Below the pieces are notes generated by a model. The model had not been told where the DNA came from and searched no databases. It saw nothing but the letters and a program-made list of their open reading frames with translations. From Ectocarpus siliculosus (lineage: Eukaryota; Sar; Phaeophyceae; Ectocarpales; Ectocarpaceae), in contig FN649743.1 in the NCBI GenBank assembly GCA_000310025.1, positions 51,757 to 115,756 of the forward strand: a stretch of 64,000 bases of DNA, in the 5' to 3' direction. Positions 61,501-64,000 of this stretch are shown piece after piece. Position numbers and translations under genes: made by a program. The first letter of the stretch is position 1, and the number at the start of each line of letters is the position of its first letter.

Positions 61501-64000
61501 CGTTCCGTGTTTTTTCACGAAGCCGCCGTTTCAGCAGTTCTCTTAATCTGGCCAGCACCGGGTTTTTATTGTTGATGGGGGTGAGTTCGTGGAAGATACT
61601 CTGCCGTCGCGTGGGCGCATTCTGTACAACGCAAATCCATGCTTGGGGTGTGGCAAGGACGGATGAACGCTTACGAGACCGACGGGGCTGTCTACGTGGA
61701 GAAATCAACGCTCGATTGATCGCTACCCTACCGCACGCCACGTGCACGAATTGTCAGGCTTTTCGTTTTGTCAAAATACCCAGTAACCTCAATGTGCTCG
61801 TGATGGGTCTGGGATCAAATACGACCTTCACGTGGGGTATTGCACATACTCCTTCACGAACACATACGATTTTTTGTTTTCTTGGCGCCCCATCGCCGGG
61901 AAGAACCATACGACAACATCGAGAGAGAGGTGAAATTCCATGACATACGTACTGTAGGTTGCATAAGATATCGCACCCCCGGGGTGTGTGATATGGGTGT
62001 GTGATATCTTATGCAACCTCCGGTACACCATCATCTTTGTGATTGTCCGTCCAGCGCCGCTTTTTTTTCCGTGCTTTTTTTCGGGCCTTGGTCTTGTATT
62101 TTGTGCCTGCTAGATTGTCGGGAAGTGAAACTCGACGATGTCAACTGCGATTCTTCCCAAGCCCTGTACGAAAACTCCCTTTTCTCTTTTTTTTCGCTTG
62201 TCGAGGGGGCCAGACGAACCAAAAATGGCATTTGGAAGGTGAGCGAGAGACCGCTTCGGGTATATTTAAGTCACCGAAACACGCCTCGCTTTTGTTCGCG
62301 TGGACGTTTCGCCTCGCGATTGAAACCGCCAGATCAACGAGAAGCACAACACGACCTTCGTCTTTCTGGAGGGCCGCGCGAGGCAGTTCGTGCTCGACCA
62401 CTCTTTGGAGGGACCCACCTACCAGCATGCGTTGATGAAGGAAGCCAAAGGCAAGAAGAGAGAGAATCGTGGCGTACAGCGAACGGTTTGTTGGTTCTTC
62501 GGGTCTTGACAATGAAGAATAGGCCGGGGTCGAGAAGGAAATGCAGCTACTACTACCAAACCTTGGGTTTTCGTGCATCCGCGTGGGGCGTGGTTCTGAT
62601 ATCCAACTTGTTCCGCGTGGCGTGGTGATCGCCACGAGTGCTGTGATGTTATCGATTGAGGAAGTGAAGTACGACTCAGAAAGAGGGGGGACAGGGGTGA
62701 GTAAGTCGAGACCTGGCGAAATAAATGCAAGTGACGATGATGTCAGCGCCTCCGCCACGAAAATCAAAGCAGTTCCGCCCTCTGTGCCCGTCGTTCGCTG
62801 GGGTGAGTTGTGATCAAAACGGGTTTCATCCGATGTTCAGGATCTTGCAGAACAACAAGTAGAGGTTGAACCTGGGATACTAGTTGCCCGAGTCTGTGGT
62901 CCACTCGTGGGTGTCTTTTCGAGTCCGGGCCACGAACGTCGTGCGGCACAGTGTCTTGGAGGCGCACCGGGGCTTGCAGCTGTGTTTGGTTCTTCGCCTC
63001 CCATGTACTGTTCTCGCCGCCTTCTTTTGCGCTTTCACTGCGCCCCCGCTACCCCCCACCGTCACCCTAACCCTACCGTCATCCAACCGGCGTCCCATCC
63101 CCGACTTATCTCTTGTTGGCTCGACCCAAACCCCAGCCTTCCGCAGGGCGCACTTCGGCCCGCTGTCCCCGCTGTCGTGGGACTACGATCAGTCCATTCT
63201 CCGGCTGGTCCGCAAGAAGGTGGCGCAGCTGTCCGGATTGCACGACTTCTTCAGCACGGAGCGCTTCGGCCTGCGCTCCATCCGCAAGAGCGTCGCCCGC
63301 CTCACGGGTCTCCACGGATTTTTCAGCGGCAAGAATCCCGGCTCCAAGGGAGTGGCGGTCTCTGTGTTTGGAAGCGGGAAAGGGACGGCGGCAGCCGATG
63401 CTGAAGGTAGCGGGGTTTCGACAGGGGTCGCCAGTTGGTGGAAGCCTTGGGGACGAAGAAGCGACGACGGAAACGATATCGAGGACGTAGTGGTACCGGA
63501 TGCTGCTGCTGCGGGCGCGGAGGGTGGTGCTCCTGGCGCAGGCGCTGGCGAGAGATTCTGGCTTGGGTTCCGGTGGTCTCGGCAGGGAAGAAAGGGGCAA
63601 AGCGGCGACGAAGCAGAAGAAGGGGCTGTACCCGCAGGGAGCGTCGTCGTCGACCTTGACGAGCGGTCTCAGATTTCGTTGGACACGGAGAACGGCCAAG
63701 CCCAGGAGCCACGGTCGACGAGCCGCTGGGCCCGGGTGCGAGGTGCTTGGGTGTTCGGCCGGGCGAAGGAGTCAAATGTCGCGGGGGAGCTAGCGGCGTC
63801 AGAGGACGGTGGGCTTAGCGACAGCAGTGTCGAGGCGGAGGAGGATAAGGAGGCTAGTGGTAAGGGTCGCCTTGATTCCTCAACGCTAGCGGAGAGCAAC
63901 GACAGACCGTGGCTTTCGGTGGGGTGGACGCCGTGGGGAGGGAGGACGATGAAGCCACCGCCTGGAGAGGCAGGCGATGCTCCGGCATCTTCACCGGGGT
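58599..64000 (+). CDS. Alpha/beta-hydrolase-fold protein with long tryptophan-studded C-terminal region (partial)
   Basis: Seven phase-consistent exons: about 58599-58772, 59014-59116, 59436-59556, 60716-60786, 61369-61460, 62333-62468 and 63137 to the window edge. Core motifs are ITYINGIFHSVPEWESITQQ, FYNPSSGWW, VLHIAHSGGALITYLAAQHH, KIDVVTFGGARSITRKYF, NYYARNDPLVKLDRRAAEL and FLEGRARQFVLDHSLEGPTY. The likely triad is Ser of A-H-S-G-G (nucleophile elbow), Asp of ARNDPL and His of LDHSLEGPTY, in the order expected for the fold. Substrate unknown; a lipase or esterase role is only a guess. The last exon carries a tandem pair (RKKVAQLSGLHDFFS and RKSVARLTGLHGFFS), then a low-complexity acidic, Gly/Ala-rich region with WWKPWG, FWLGFRW and WLSVGWTPWG spaced along it. 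The open frame reaches base 64000. Linkage of the last exon to the hydrolase rests on phase and proximity. Confidence 0.78.
61956..62019. repeat. Short inverted repeat in hydrolase intron
   Basis: AGGTTGCATAAGATATCGCACCC and its near-exact reverse complement flank about 16 bp of CCGGGGTGTGTGATAT. It can fold into a strong hairpin and resembles the end of a small inverted-repeat element. Confidence 0.75.

Noticed and set aside
63106-63899. Minus-strand frames and the alternative plus frame at the window end.
   Set aside because: The frame starting at 63137 stays open to base 64000, follows a proper acceptor and contains internal repeats; the others are shadows.

Overview
The window looks like nuclear DNA of an intron-rich, plastid-bearing, flagellate eukaryote, most likely a stramenopile such as a brown alga. 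This is inferred from gene content and style. The sequence shows short, phase-consistent exons with GT-AG introns of 0.2-2 kb, mixed CAG/CAA/GA microsatellites, a flagellar ribbon protein, a plant-type riboflavin enzyme and a meiotic axis protein. No species-level marker was found.

Layout. A RIB43A-like flagellar coiled-coil gene runs on the minus strand (523-6985; both ends lie outside the mapped exons). Head-to-head with it is a six-exon riboflavin biosynthesis gene (8382-14432, +) of the plant PYRD type. The part from 14.4 to 33 kb is repeat-rich and poor in recognisable genes. It holds a tRNA-like fragment, a 414-bp foldback element, a degenerate duplicated repeat, a 2.76-kb near-perfect palindrome carrying two copies of a zinc-finger ORF, an AT-rich block, G/C-run repeats, several small inverted repeats, and unidentified open segments (notably 26759-27850, minus). 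From 33.1 to 44.7 kb (minus) lies a 14-exon HOP1/ASY1-type HORMA-domain gene. Then come a METTL21/FAM86-like lysine methyltransferase gene (45492-48596, +), a WDR89-like WD40 gene (51786-56508, minus, 7 exons), a signal-anchor exon (56918-57046, +) and an alpha/beta-hydrolase gene (about 58599 to the window edge, +).

Gene arrangement. RIB43A/PYRD, HOP1/methyltransferase and WDR89/signal-anchor exon are divergent pairs with short intergenic spaces, so shared promoters are likely. Methyltransferase and WDR89 are convergent. The genes do not form one pathway; they are ordinary housekeeping, flagellar and meiotic functions. Exon joins were accepted when the reading phase agreed across the splice and the joined protein restored a family motif; coordinates are from manual reading and may be off by a base or two.

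The least ordinary features are the palindrome with its PHD-like ORFs, the unidentified 26.8-27.9 kb reading frame, the reductase-dead architecture of PYRD, a candidate HORMA closure motif in HOP1, and the hydrolase with an A-H-S-G-G nucleophile elbow and a long tryptophan-studded tail.
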